Source: an uncultured Clostridia bacterium
Lineage (GTDB): Bacteria; Bacillota; Clostridia; Oscillospirales; Oscillospiraceae
Direction: 5' to 3'
NCBI GenBank assembly: GCA_937907975.1
Contig: CALEQS010000140.1
Span: 1 to 23,310 of the forward strand
Length of the DNA: 23,310 nucleotides
The notes under the pieces are model-generated. The model was not told the origin of the DNA, ran no database searches, and saw only the letters and a program-made list of their open reading frames with translations. Position 1 is the stretch's first letter; each line of letters starts with the position of its first letter. Positions 23,191 through 23,310 of the stretch are shown here, piece by piece. Position numbers and translations under genes: made by a program.

Positions 23191-23310
23191 ATTGGGGTTT
23201 GTAGGTCTGTAGCACACCCTCGAAAGCCTTCCCCTTGAGAGGAAGGTGGCCCGAAGGGCCGGATGAGGTGGCGCCGAACGGAAAGCTATCCTAGACCTGC
23301 CCCCTCATCT
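23191..23310. repeat. MITE-like repeat, second copy (cut by window end)
   Basis: The sequence from 23191 matches the reverse complement of the copy at 20062-20258 over about 120 bases, beginning with the same ATTGGGGTTTGT end. It keeps the CCTTCC/GGAAGG hairpin and the segment GGATGAGGTGGCGCCGAACGG. In place of the imperfect small hairpin it has a perfect one, GGCCC-GAA-GGGCC. The far end lies outside the window. Confidence 0.85.

Noticed and set aside
23191..23310. CRISPR-like repeats formed by the short hairpins at the window end
   Set aside because: The units are palindromic parts of a terminal-inverted-repeat element, with no regular direct repeats or spacers.

Overview
The window looks like chromosome of a GC-rich gut-type Clostridia, most likely Oscillospiraceae/Ruminococcaceae. 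The evidence is Firmicutes-style AGGAGG ribosome sites, sigma-A promoters, a Gram-positive LexA box, a glycine riboswitch, and a small intergenic repeat of a kind I associate with that family. This is inference from sequence style; no marker gene fixes the genus. I saw no rRNA, tRNA, CRISPR array, transposase or phage gene.

Layout. 1-2743 (minus): a three-gene ABC exporter operon of Gld type (ATPase, ABC-2 permease, GldG-like subunit cut by the window edge). 2866-11807 (minus): a probable DNA-repair operon that starts at a promoter overlapped by a LexA box and reads uvrB, an unknown 195-aa protein, uvrA, an unknown 104-aa membrane protein, recD2 and a hexapeptide sugar acetyltransferase, ending at a hairpin. 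11810-13338 (minus): radC and pyrE, separated by a terminator. 13361-14373 (minus): a fluoride channel (crcB/fluC) and a lipoprotein. 14393-16235 (minus): a sodium:alanine/glycine symporter behind a glycine riboswitch with its own terminator. 16334-17742 (plus): lysA. 17753-20011 (minus): a Cys-rich mini-protein, then a CDP-alcohol phosphatidyltransferase joined by a one-base overlap to a Y-family polymerase. 20062-23310: a cassette with a metallo-beta-lactamase-fold hydrolase (minus), an ECF S-component and a small radical SAM enzyme (plus), and an HD hydrolase (minus), bounded by two inverted copies of a MITE-like element.

How the genes work together. Excision repair (UvrA, UvrB), RecD2, RadC and a Y-family polymerase make this a repair-rich stretch; only the uvrB promoter shows a LexA box. 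The symporter leader carries an aptamer, a terminator and an 8-nt match between them that fits an OFF switch. The points most worth following are the modular repeat family and the cassette it flanks, the structured leader of the beta-lactamase-fold gene, the radical SAM/S-component pair of unknown product, and the two unknown proteins inside the uvr operon.
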